From: Candidatus Aerophobota bacterium
GTDB taxonomy: Bacteria; Aerophobota; Aerophobia; Aerophobales; B3-G15
Length of the DNA: 5,809 nucleotides
Reading direction: 5' to 3'
Assembly: GCA_030607765.1 (NCBI GenBank)
Contig: JAUWJJ010000085.1
Coordinates: 1-5,809, forward strand
Made by a program: the position numbers and the translations under genes. Under the pieces are notes generated by a model, which ran no database searches, was not told the DNA's origin, and was given only the letters and a program-made list of their open reading frames with translations. Within the stretch, counting starts at the first letter, position 1, and each line of letters opens with the position of its first letter. Below, in pieces: positions 1 through 5,360 of the stretch.

Positions 1-214
1 ATTTATGGAAGATAGTTCCAGCGGTAGGAAAAATTTGATGCCCGCAGTAATCACAGGCATAACAAGAGCGACCAGTAACTCGATGATGTTTTGTTATCTT
101 ATCACACTTAGGACAATGAATACCTTCGGGCCAACGATGATTCTTTATCCATTCAAGACAAGAATCTTCATTGCGAAATTCTGTTTCAAAATCTTTGATG
201 GTATATTTCTGCAT
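1..214 (-). CDS. IS1595-family transposase, N-terminal part (cut by window edge)
   Basis: Reading the minus strand from an ATG at 214 gives 71 open codons that run off the left edge. The product would bind insertion-sequence ends and catalyse transposition. The visible part is the N-terminal zinc-ribbon domain typical of IS1595 transposases: an F..EF.NED.CLEWI helix (residues 9-24), then RWPEG (27-31), a CPKC knuckle (34-37), a second cysteine knuckle CDYC (54-57), and the family signature TAGTIFHK (64-71). The DDE/DDN catalytic domain would lie to the left, outside the window, so integrity cannot be judged. The start is supported by an AAAAGGGG Shine-Dalgarno at 223-230, 8 bases upstream, and by a strong promoter just before it. 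The neighbouring plus-strand region is full of broken genes, as is common beside insertion sequences. The family call is from remembered signatures, with good confidence. Confidence 0.88.
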   Translation of the reverse strand, partial: MQKYTIKDFETEFRNEDSCLEWIKNHRWPEGIHCPKCDKITKHHRVTGRSCYACDYCGHQIFPTAGTIFHK

Positions 215-247
215 TTGACTTGCCCCTTTTTTATTTTTGATAACTAT

Positions 248-275
248 ATTATAGCAGAAATATACTTGTTGTCAA
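248..275 (-). promoter_or_regulatory. Consensus sigma70-type promoter for the transposase
   Basis: On the minus strand TTGACA (270-275) and TATAAT (248-253) are both perfect consensus hexamers separated by 16 bases. Transcription would begin near 240, giving a leader of about 25 bases before the ATG at 214. It is directed into the transposase gene. Such a strong promoter is unusual for a transposase, which is normally kept at low expression. Confidence 0.8.
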
Positions 276-322
276 GGGATAGTTACCATAAATAGTTCTT
301 TAAGAGATACAATGGATTTTAG

Positions 323-439
323 CTAACAATAGATTATGGCACTGGCTCTAATTTTTTGACTGGCATTAACTCAATGAGACCATTTAGTGAGGATGTTAGG
401 CAAAGTGTCAAGGGATTTGTGGAAAAGCTAATCGCTTAG
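323..439 (+). pseudogene. Unidentified protein-like remnant
   Basis: Between a TAG at 320-322 and a TAG at 437-439 there is a 38-codon open frame. It reads like the C-terminal piece of a real protein: a Gly/Thr/Ser turn segment (IDYGTGSNF), then an amphipathic helix (FSEDVRQSVKGFVEKLIA). It has no start codon with a ribosome binding site; the only ATG in frame, at 377, has none. I do not recognise the family. It sits in a run of broken plus-strand frames that includes two better-supported relics downstream, so a decayed gene is plausible. A chance open frame in AT-rich DNA is the alternative and cannot be excluded at this length. Confidence 0.3.
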
Positions 440-446
440 GAGATGA

Positions 447-569
447 ATTTTGGCTGGCGACCCATTAGAGGTGGATAAGAAAGGCGCTGAAATTTTAGGC
501 AAGGATTGGAGAAAAATTAAACATATAAGCTGGACGGATGAGCTAAAACAAGCTAAAGACAAATTATAA
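447..569 (+). pseudogene. Remnant resembling the C-terminus of a DUF362-type protein
   Basis: From after a TGA at 444-446 to a TAA at 567-569 the frame encodes 40 residues beginning ILAGDPLEVDKKGAEILG and then a K-W..IKHI..T/ELK segment. DUF362 proteins, often fused to ferredoxin-like [4Fe-4S] modules, end with a very similar pattern: an AG.DPVA.D..GA..LG core followed by an I.HI..A stretch. That similarity is from memory, not a search. The rest of the domain is absent and the preceding bases are stopped in this frame, so this is at most a 3' fragment. A TTG at 450 preceded by AGGAG (439-443) could formally start a 39-residue peptide, but the resemblance to a protein tail makes a truncated gene more likely. 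Confidence 0.4.
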
Positions 570-574
570 GGTAA

Positions 575-728
575 GTGGTTCACCAGCTGGGTCATACTTT
601 TGAATTAACTCATTGCAATAATGCAAGATATGGGATGCATTTTTTTAGCAGTCTTTCCAATACCGACCGTAAGGAAAAAAGAGTTTTGCCGGGATTGTAA
701 AAAAAACTTTTTCGGAAGGGCTGGGTAA
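575..728 (+). pseudogene. Archaemetzincin pseudogene (C-terminal zinc core only)
   Basis: Archaemetzincins are zinc metallopeptidases with the signature HEXXHXXGX3CX4CXMX17CXXC. Here frame 575-700 reads HQLGHTFELTHC, NNARYGM, then HFFSSLSNTDRK, and the next frame (to TAA at 726-728) continues with KKEFCRDCKKNFFG. Together these follow the signature in order: three zinc-ligand histidines (codons at 581, 593, 611), Cys at 614, Met at 635 and the terminal CRDC at 687-698. Lesions are visible: the catalytic Glu is Gln (CAG), the conserved Gly is Glu (GAA), a core Cys is Tyr (TAT), and a frameshift lies near the A6 run at 675-680. Everything upstream of the HEXXH position, roughly the first two thirds of the protein, is missing; a TAA at 572-574 closes the frame. 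It is certainly non-functional as a protease. The last codons lie 5 bp from the nitroreductase start. Confidence 0.8.
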
Positions 729-733
729 TTGAT

Positions 734-1441
734 ATGAATTTAAAACTTTTGATGATAAAACTCATAATGATTAGCATATTAGGATGTGCAATGATGATAT
801 TTAATATATCTTCAGGAAGAACAGAGGGATGGGGAAAGATTAAGAGCATTCAGTTGCCAGCGCCTGCAGTTGAGGGAAAAACATCGCTTGAGGAAGCGAT
901 AAAGAAAAGAAGGTCAAAAAGAAAATTTAAAGATAAACCCTTAAACCTGAGGCAAATTTCACAGATTCTCTGGGCAGCTCAAGGTATTACAGGAAATGGA
1001 GGATTTAAAAGGGCAGCACCATCAGCTGGTGCCCTATATCCTCTTGATGTTTACCTTGTAGTTAAAAAAGTAGAGGAGCTTGAAGCTGGAGTGTATCATT
1101 ACAATCCAGCCAATCACACCATAGATTTAACCTTAAAGGGAGCTCATCAGGGTTCTCTGGCCAGAGCATGCCTTGGCCAGATGTTCATTGCAGATGCTCC
1201 TGTGTGTATTGTGATAACAGCTGAATATGAAAGAACAACTGTTAAATATGGAAAAAGAGGAATCCAGTATGTTCACATGGAAGCCGGCCACGCAGGAGAA
1301 AATATCTGGTTGCAGGTAGTATCCCTGAATCTGGGGACTGTTTCTATAGGAGCATTCCGGGATGATGAAGTTTCAAAGGTGTTAAACCTGCCCAAGAAAT
1401 ATAGGCCATTATATGTATTCCCGATCGGCTATCCTGAATAG
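734..1441 (+). CDS. SagB/ThcOx-type nitroreductase-family oxidoreductase, membrane-anchored or exported
   Basis: A 235-residue FMN-dependent nitroreductase-fold protein of the SagB/ThcOx dehydrogenase group. Visible family marks are the KKRRSKRKF FMN-phosphate segment (57-65), LWAAQGITG (79-87), APSAGALYPLDVY (95-107), the MEAGHAGENIWL helix (182-193), IGAF (205-208) and the C-terminal PIGYPE (230-235), which shows the domain is complete. Residues 1-25 form a Lys-flanked hydrophobic segment with ILGC at 15-18, so a signal peptide, lipoprotein site or membrane anchor is likely; the Leu before GC makes the lipobox imperfect. SagB proper makes azoles in peptide toxins, but no precursor peptide or cyclodehydratase is nearby, so a stand-alone flavin reductase is more likely and its substrate is unknown. 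The ATG at 734 has a GGAAGGG 13 bases upstream, a long spacing; Met7 (752) is an alternative start. Shorter homologues begin near residue 37 without the leader. Confidence 0.85.
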   Translation: MNLKLLMIKLIMISILGCAMMIFNISSGRTEGWGKIKSIQLPAPAVEGKTSLEEAIKKRRSKRKFKDKPLNLRQISQILWAAQGITGNGGFKRAAPSAGALYPLDVYLVVKKVEELEAGVYHYNPANHTIDLTLKGAHQGSLARACLGQMFIADAPVCIVITAEYERTTVKYGKRGIQYVHMEAGHAGENIWLQVVSLNLGTVSIGAFRDDEVSKVLNLPKKYRPLYVFPIGYPE

Positions 1442-1523
1442 TTGAGAAATTTACCTTGTTAGAAAAAAGCTCCGTCTTAAGGGCAAAAGTCCCTTCCAAA
1501 CTTTCAAACGGGGTTTACCTTAA

Positions 1524-1542
1524 AGAGCAAGAAATTTGCTCT
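1524..1542. repeat. Intergenic hairpin, possible weak terminator
   Basis: AGAGCAA (1524-1530) pairs perfectly with TTGCTCT (1536-1542) around a 5-base loop. It lies between two convergent genes. On the minus strand it is followed by only two T before AAGG, so if it ends the dehydrogenase transcript it is not a classical intrinsic terminator. A smaller AAGGG/CCCTT hairpin lies at 1479-1495. Confidence 0.35.
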
Positions 1543-1550
1543 CATAATAG

Positions 1551-1603
1551 CTAACACTAACTGGTTTTAGTGATAGAGACACTGTTAGGAGTGGTTAGTT
1601 TTT
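1551..1603 (+). terminator. Possible terminator of the nitroreductase transcript
   Basis: CTAACACT (1551-1558) pairs with AGTGGTTAG (1590-1598), with one bulged G, and is followed by TTTTT (1599-1603). A local alternative hairpin, CACTAA/TTAGTG (1555-1572), lies inside. The run of T overlaps the stop codon of the convergent dehydrogenase gene. The large loop and AT-rich stem make this a weak call. Bases 1442-1550 hold no gene that I can support. Confidence 0.3.
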
Positions 1604-2663
1604 ATGGCGAAAGGGGAGGTGTCATAGTTACCTTAATAGCATTCTCCAAACGTTTTTCAGAGGTTTCAATAGCTTTTTTCCAATCTTTTAAGGGAAAATT
1701 GTGAGTTATGATTTGATCCGTTTTCACAAGACCCTGGGCTAAATATTTAATGGCTAAGGGATAGGTATAGGCTCCAAGATGACCTCCCACAATCTCAAGT
1801 TCTTTTACATCACTTATAATGCTAAAATCGATACAGCTTTTCTCGGCAAAAACACCAAATTCCATCAATCTTCCTCTTCGACGGAGCATATCTATAGCCT
1901 GCTCTACTGCTTTTGAATGTCCACTTGCCTCAAGAACAACATCACAACCAAGTCCTTCAGTAAGGTCTTTTACTTTCCCCACCACATCTTCTTTTTGAGG
2001 ATTGATAACTACCTCAGCACCTAAGTCTTTAGCTATCTTGAGCCTATGTTCATCAGGATCAGAAACCACTATAAGTCGGGGGTGCTTTAACTTGACCACC
2101 TGGAGCATGAAAAGACCTATGGCTCCGGTTCCGGTTATCACTACTGCATCCCCAAGTTTTATATTTCCTCTCTCTACTCCATGAATGGCGCAGGCTAAAG
2201 GCTCTATAGCTATAGCTATCTTGTCAGGAAGCTCCTTTGGAACTTTCCAGACGATAGATCCTTTGGGATACTTCATATATTCTGCCCATCCTCCATCAGG
2301 TCCGGAGATTCCGAAAACCTTATGCACATCACACATATTGTAGATTCCCCGCTTGCAGTAGTAACAATCCCAGCAGGGGACTATCTGCTCAGCTATGGTT
2401 TTATCTCCCACTTTAAGATGGTATTTTTCCTCTGCTCCTTTTCCCAGTTCCATCACCTCTCCTATAAACTCATGCCCTGCCACAATAGGAGCATGATCAT
2501 AGGCTACCTGAGAAAAATAAGCACTTCCGTGGAAGATCTTGGGATCAGCAGCACATATACCGCACCTTCCCACCTTTACCACAACCTCTCCCTCCTCTAA
2601 TTTAGGGCCAGCAACATCCTGGTAACGAAAATCTTCTTTTCCATAAATAACCACTGCTTTCAT
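1602..2663 (-). CDS. Zinc-dependent medium-chain polyol dehydrogenase (erythritol/L-threitol or sorbitol dehydrogenase-like)
   Basis: This 353-residue protein is a full-length MDR-superfamily dehydrogenase expected to oxidise a polyol secondary hydroxyl to a ketone with NAD. Catalytic zinc ligands are Cys37 (GICAAD), His64-Glu65 (GHE) and probably Glu154 (IEPLACAIHGVER). The structural zinc lobe is Cys97, Cys100, Cys103 and Cys111. The Rossmann motif is GTGAIG (178-183), and Asp202 after strand two favours NAD over NADP. The early GICAADPKIFHG stretch and GISGPDGGWAEYM (118-130) remind me of erythritol/L-threitol dehydrogenases, but sorbitol- or threonine-type substrates cannot be excluded. 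AGAGGTG lies 5 bases before the ATG, fixing the start. It is the second gene after the DhaK-type kinase gene, 28 bp apart, so both are probably one transcript and the ketose product is the likely kinase substrate. Confidence 0.88.
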   Translation of the reverse strand: MKAVVIYGKEDFRYQDVAGPKLEEGEVVVKVGRCGICAADPKIFHGSAYFSQVAYDHAPIVAGHEFIGEVMELGKGAEEKYHLKVGDKTIAEQIVPCWDCYYCKRGIYNMCDVHKVFGISGPDGGWAEYMKYPKGSIVWKVPKELPDKIAIAIEPLACAIHGVERGNIKLGDAVVITGTGAIGLFMLQVVKLKHPRLIVVSDPDEHRLKIAKDLGAEVVINPQKEDVVGKVKDLTEGLGCDVVLEASGHSKAVEQAIDMLRRRGRLMEFGVFAEKSCIDFSIISDVKELEIVGGHLGAYTYPLAIKYLAQGLVKTDQIITHNFPLKDWKKAIETSEKRLENAIKVTMTPPLSP

Positions 2664-2691
2664 TTTAACACCTCTTTATACAATTTACTTT

Positions 2692-3690
2692 TCACATCTG
2701 GACAAAAAGAGGAGCTTTTGCCGGGGCATCGATTAACCTTTTTAGTTCATCATCGACCTTGGTCAGGGTTATTGAAAACCCCCCCATCTCCAGTGAAGTA
2801 AAGTATTCCCCAATGTAGGTTCTGTGTACCTTAATTTTTGCATCTTTTAGCATCTCATTCACTTTCCTGTAAATTATGTAAAGTTCAAGAAGAGGAGTTG
2901 AGCCAAGTCCATTAATGTTGACTACCACTTCATTGCCTGATTGAAAGGGAAGGTCCTCCAGAATTCTTTCCATAAGCATAGTTGTTGTCTCATCAGCTGA
3001 TTTCATGGGCATACGTTTTACTCCTGGCTCTCCATGATGTCCAATTCCAATCTCCATCTCATCCTCGCCCAAAGTAAAGGTAGGTTCTCCAGCTGTAGGA
3101 ACAGTACAGGGAGTGTGGGCAACCCCCATGCTTCGGGTATTAAATATTGCCTTCTCTGCCGTTTTTTTTAACTCATCGAGAGAGGCGTCTTCCTTAGATT
3201 TAGCTCCTGCTACCTTCCATAAAATTATCTCTCCCACAACACCTCTTCTGTTTTCCATCTTATCCTTAGGTGCAGAGCCAACGTCATCGTTAACAATTAC
3301 CTGCTCTACTTTGAGTCCATCATCTTTTGCCATCTCCACAGCCATATCGAAGTTCATAATATCTCCAGAGTAGTTCCCCAGCATACAAAGAACTCCTTCT
3401 CCCGAATCAACAGCCTTGATGGCATCGTAAATCTGCTGAGCAGAGGGAGAGGCAAAGATATCTCCCATAGCTACCGCATCAACAAGTCCATCTCCTACAT
3501 AGCCAATGAAGGCAGGTTTATGCCCGGACCCTCCCCCGGTTACAAGTCCTACCTTTCCTTTGAAGGGAAAACCTTTTCGTACCACTACCCTGGAGGTGGG
3601 AAGTTTTTCTATTAGATCAGGATGGGCGGCTAAAAATCCCTCCAGCATCTCATTTACCACTTTGTTAGGGTCGTTGATAAATTTTTTCAT
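2692..3690 (-). CDS. dhaK: DhaK-type dihydroxyacetone/ketose kinase, substrate-binding subunit
   Basis: 332 residues, the usual length for a stand-alone DhaK domain, with no fused DhaL domain. DhaK binds dihydroxyacetone covalently through a histidine and presents it for phosphorylation by a DhaL nucleotide-binding subunit. Visible motifs are TGGGSGHKPAF (51-61, with His57 equivalent to E. coli His56), MGDIFASPS (75-83), GNYSGD (105-110, with Asp110 as the active-site Asp), NDDVGSAP (134-141) and GIGHHGEPG (215-223, with His219 as the substrate-attaching His). All key residues are present. The start at 3690 (MKKFINDP) is chosen over an ATG at 3729 because AAGGAGG sits 5 bases before it and the upstream codons fall in a REP-like repeat. 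DhaL is absent on both sides: a dehydrogenase gene follows and noncoding repeats precede. With that neighbour, erythrulose is a possible substrate instead of dihydroxyacetone (inference). Confidence 0.92.
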   Translation of the reverse strand: MKKFINDPNKVVNEMLEGFLAAHPDLIEKLPTSRVVVRKGFPFKGKVGLVTGGGSGHKPAFIGYVGDGLVDAVAMGDIFASPSAQQIYDAIKAVDSGEGVLCMLGNYSGDIMNFDMAVEMAKDDGLKVEQVIVNDDVGSAPKDKMENRRGVVGEIILWKVAGAKSKEDASLDELKKTAEKAIFNTRSMGVAHTPCTVPTAGEPTFTLGEDEMEIGIGHHGEPGVKRMPMKSADETTTMLMERILEDLPFQSGNEVVVNINGLGSTPLLELYIIYRKVNEMLKDAKIKVHRTYIGEYFTSLEMGGFSITLTKVDDELKRLIDAPAKAPLFVQM

Positions 3691-3695
3691 CTTTT

Positions 3696-3702
3696 CCTCC
3701 TT
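3696..3702 (-). promoter_or_regulatory. Shine-Dalgarno site deciding the dhaK start
   Basis: AAGGAGG on the minus strand, 5 bases before the ATG at 3690. It is a perfect anti-16S match and settles the start against the in-frame ATG at 3729, which has no such site. No clear -35/-10 pair for dhaK was found upstream. Confidence 0.85.
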
Positions 3703-3719
3703 TTTAATACCGCACCACA

Positions 3720-3781
3720 GTAGCCGCAAAGGCTTGAGATCCTGCCTATATTTAGCGTAACCTGAAGGTTTTTAGGGCTAC
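3720..3781. repeat. REP pair (BIME-like), degenerate
   Basis: Two inverted units face each other. The plus unit opens with GTAG (3720-3723) followed by CCGCAAAGGCTTGAGATCCTGC, an imperfect hairpin (AGG 3730-3732 with CCT 3741-3743, GC outer pairs). The minus unit ends in CTAC (3778-3781) and contains AACCT/AGGTT around GA (3759-3770). A GTAG head next to a short hairpin is the hallmark of REP elements mobilised by RAYT (TnpA-REP) transposases. Both units carry mismatches, which suggests an older pair than the one at 3816-3870. Confidence 0.6.
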
Positions 3782-3815
3782 CTACAACATCGTAATAGTT
3801 TAGCTTTTCTAAAAG

Positions 3816-3870
3816 GTAGCCGCACCCTTTAGGGTGCGTATAAACGCAGGCTCTCAAGCCTCGCGACTAC
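3816..3870. repeat. REP pair (BIME-like), well conserved
   Basis: The plus unit has GTAG (3816-3819) then a perfect 8-bp stem CGCACCCT/AGGGTGCG (3821-3828 with 3831-3838). The minus unit has CGC (3845-3847), AGGCT (3848-3852), loop CTCA, AGCCT (3857-3861), GCG (3863-3865) and CTAC (3867-3870). Head-to-head GTAG...CTAC units 6 bases apart form a BIME-like element. The minus unit is a near copy of the plus unit at 3720 (shared AGGCTTGAGA). Its strong stems could stop or protect transcripts between the transporter and kinase genes. Confidence 0.7.
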
Positions 3871-3897
3871 TTTTCTCTTTTCTCTGTCAATTAAGAA

Positions 3898-3920
3898 GTA
3901 GTTGCCCAATTCATTGGGCG
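3898..3920 (+). repeat. Single REP-like unit
   Basis: GTAG (3898-3901) followed by a perfect 7-bp stem GCCCAAT/ATTGGGC (3904-3910 with 3913-3919). It matches the GTAG-plus-hairpin layout of the two pairs before it. A second GTAG follows at 3925 without a clear stem, and no inverted CTAC partner is visible, so the unit is solitary or its partner has decayed. Confidence 0.55.
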
Positions 3921-3974
3921 GGTTGTAGTTGCTTACCTGTTACACAACATCAAGTATTGAACTTTAAATACCCT

Positions 3975-4074
3975 TGCCCCCTTAGGAAATTTTGTTGTAT
4001 TCCCTAACTGTTCTATCATAACTCAACTTGAGATCATTTGGAGGGACAGGGGGCAGCACCTACTGATAGAACAG
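3975..4074. repeat. Two interleaved inverted repeats in noncoding DNA
   Basis: Arm pair A is TGCCCCCT (3975-3982) with AGGGGGCA (4048-4055). Arm pair B is CTGTTCTATCA (4008-4018) with TGATAGAACAG (4064-4074). Both are perfect, and their order is A-B-A'-B', which as RNA could fold as a pseudoknot and as DNA could be a protein-binding or recombination site. A short CTCAA/TTGAG palindrome lies between. No function can be assigned. The rest of 3921-4234 holds no gene I can support; the longest minus-strand reading there is a 24-residue frame with a poor ribosome site. Confidence 0.5.
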
Positions 4075-4234
4075 GGCAGAGGTTCTTTCTATCTTCTTTA
4101 AAAACTAACCTATATCTTTGCCTTTGATTGAAAAAGAGGGATGATTTTTGGGAAGTGTATCACTACTTAGCCCTGCCATCTTTCTAATTCAAAGAGTAGT
4201 ATATGCACTCTACCGACTAAGTATCCTTCTTTGT

Positions 4235-5347
4235 TCAAAGCTTTCTCAGATTACCTATAACCTGCCCTGTTTGCTTATGGAATATATGAATGCTTTGTAG
4301 AGGAAAACTTACTGTTAAGTTTTCGTTTTCTTCTATTCGGATTTCAGTCAGCACCGTTATAATGAAACGGTCTTGCTGGACCTTCACATGTATAAGCGTC
4401 ATATCACCAATAAATTCCACAAAATATACTCTTCCCTCGATATGAGCAAACCCGGGCTTATCTGTTTTACCTAACAAAAAATCTCCAGGCCGGATACCCA
4501 GGATAATATCCTGATCTTGCTCTTCTTCCAATGAATTCGCTATTTCTGGAGAAATTTCTATTTTCATAGAGGAGCTTTTTAAATATTGCCTACCATCCTT
4601 TTTCTCTATCCCGCATTCTATAAAATTCATAGGAGGTTCCCCAATAAAACTTGCTACAAATAAATTAGCCGGTTGATCATAAAGTTCCTCAGGAGAACCT
4701 AACTGCTGGAGCGTACCTAAATTCATTACAGCGATTTTATCACCCAGGGCCATTGCTTCCATCTGATCATGCGTAACATAAATTATAGTTTGACCAGTTT
4801 CTTCGTGCAATCGCTTGATTTCTGTTCGGATTTCGTTTCTGAGCCTGGCATCTAAATGGGAGATTGGCTCATCCATAAGTAAAAGAGCGACCCCCTCTTT
4901 TACCAATGCTCTTGCCAATGAAATCCGCTGTTGTTGACCGCCACTTAATTCTGCGGGGAGTTTATTTAAAATATCATCGATTCTCAATACTTTAGCCACT
5001 CTCTTAACCTTTGTGTTTATGTCTATTTTTGAAAACTTTTTTATTCTCAAAGGAAAAGAGATATTCTCATAAACGGTCAAAGGTGAGTATAGCGCATAAT
5101 CTTCAAAAGCCATGGCAATGTTACTTTCTCGAGGTAGGGAGTGGGTAATGTTTTCTCCATTCAGGTAAATGTCTCCTCGCGAAACTTTCTCTAAACCAGC
5201 AATAATACGAAGAGTCGATGTTTTACCACAACCGGACGGACCAAGCAAAACTAAAATTTCTTCTTCTTCACAGGATAAATTCAACTCCTTTACCGCTTCA
5301 ACCTTCCCATAATATTTCCACACTTTTTCCAGTCGCAATTTCTCCAT
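4235..5347 (-). CDS. Sugar/polyol ABC importer ATPase, UgpC/MalK type, with Glu in the Q-loop
   Basis: A complete 370-residue CUT1-type ATPase that would power a sugar, polyol or glycerol-phosphate importer at the inner face of the membrane. Motifs in order: Walker A GPSGCGKT (36-43), Q-loop region MAFEDYALYSPLTVYENI (79-96), signature LSGGQQQR (134-141), Walker B ALLLMDEP (154-161), D-loop region ISHLDARLR (162-170), H-loop THD with His193, PANLFVASFIGEPPMNF (226-242), and a TOBE domain with GIRPGDF (284-290). At the Q-loop position where MalK has VFQ, this protein has AFE: Glu82 replaces the conserved Gln. The ATG has GAGGA 7 bases upstream, which abuts the stop of the preceding ATPase gene; only 13 bp separate them, so they are co-transcribed and probably form a heterodimer. 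A GlpS/GlpT-like glycerol importer is one model. Permeases and binding protein are not in the window. Confidence 0.9.
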   Translation of the reverse strand: MEKLRLEKVWKYYGKVEAVKELNLSCEEEEILVLLGPSGCGKTSTLRIIAGLEKVSRGDIYLNGENITHSLPRESNIAMAFEDYALYSPLTVYENISFPLRIKKFSKIDINTKVKRVAKVLRIDDILNKLPAELSGGQQQRISLARALVKEGVALLLMDEPISHLDARLRNEIRTEIKRLHEETGQTIIYVTHDQMEAMALGDKIAVMNLGTLQQLGSPEELYDQPANLFVASFIGEPPMNFIECGIEKKDGRQYLKSSSMKIEISPEIANSLEEEQDQDIILGIRPGDFLLGKTDKPGFAHIEGRVYFVEFIGDMTLIHVKVQQDRFIITVLTEIRIEENENLTVSFPLQSIHIFHKQTGQVIGNLRKL

Positions 5348-5360
5348 TGTGTTGTCCTCT

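Noticed and set aside
5..295. 96-codon plus-strand open frame over the left edge
   Set aside because: It is the antisense of the IS1595-type transposase N-terminus and its promoter; the minus-strand reading has the zinc-ribbon cysteines and family signature.
610..849. 79-codon minus-strand open frame
   Set aside because: It overlaps the archaemetzincin relic and the start of the nitroreductase on the other strand, with no recognisable domain and an unconvincing ribosome site.
1441..1556. About 38 open codons right after the nitroreductase stop, in another frame
   Set aside because: There is no start codon with a ribosome site, and the nitroreductase already ends in its normal PIGYPE tail, so this is not a frameshifted extension.
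2002..2600. Two plus-strand open frames inside the dehydrogenase gene
   Set aside because: They are shadows of a full-length dehydrogenase with all zinc ligands on the minus strand.
3691..3729. Thirteen-codon upstream extension of DhaK
   Set aside because: AAGGAGG lies 5 bases before the ATG at 3690, the family normally starts there, and the extension runs into a REP-like unit.
3113..3760. Two plus-strand open frames inside the DhaK gene
   Set aside because: They are shadows of the intact DhaK reading frame; no family features.
3885..3890. TTGACA on the minus strand as a possible dhaK promoter
   Set aside because: No -10-like hexamer lies 16-18 bases downstream; that position is the GC-rich arm of a REP unit.
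4105..4179. 24-residue minus-strand frame between the ATPase and dhaK genes
   Set aside because: The ribosome site is weak and there is no recognisable motif; length is within chance for this composition.
4193..4211. AGAGT/ACTCT stem after the ATPase stop as a terminator
   Set aside because: Only 5 bp with a 9-base loop and a short T run; too weak to call.
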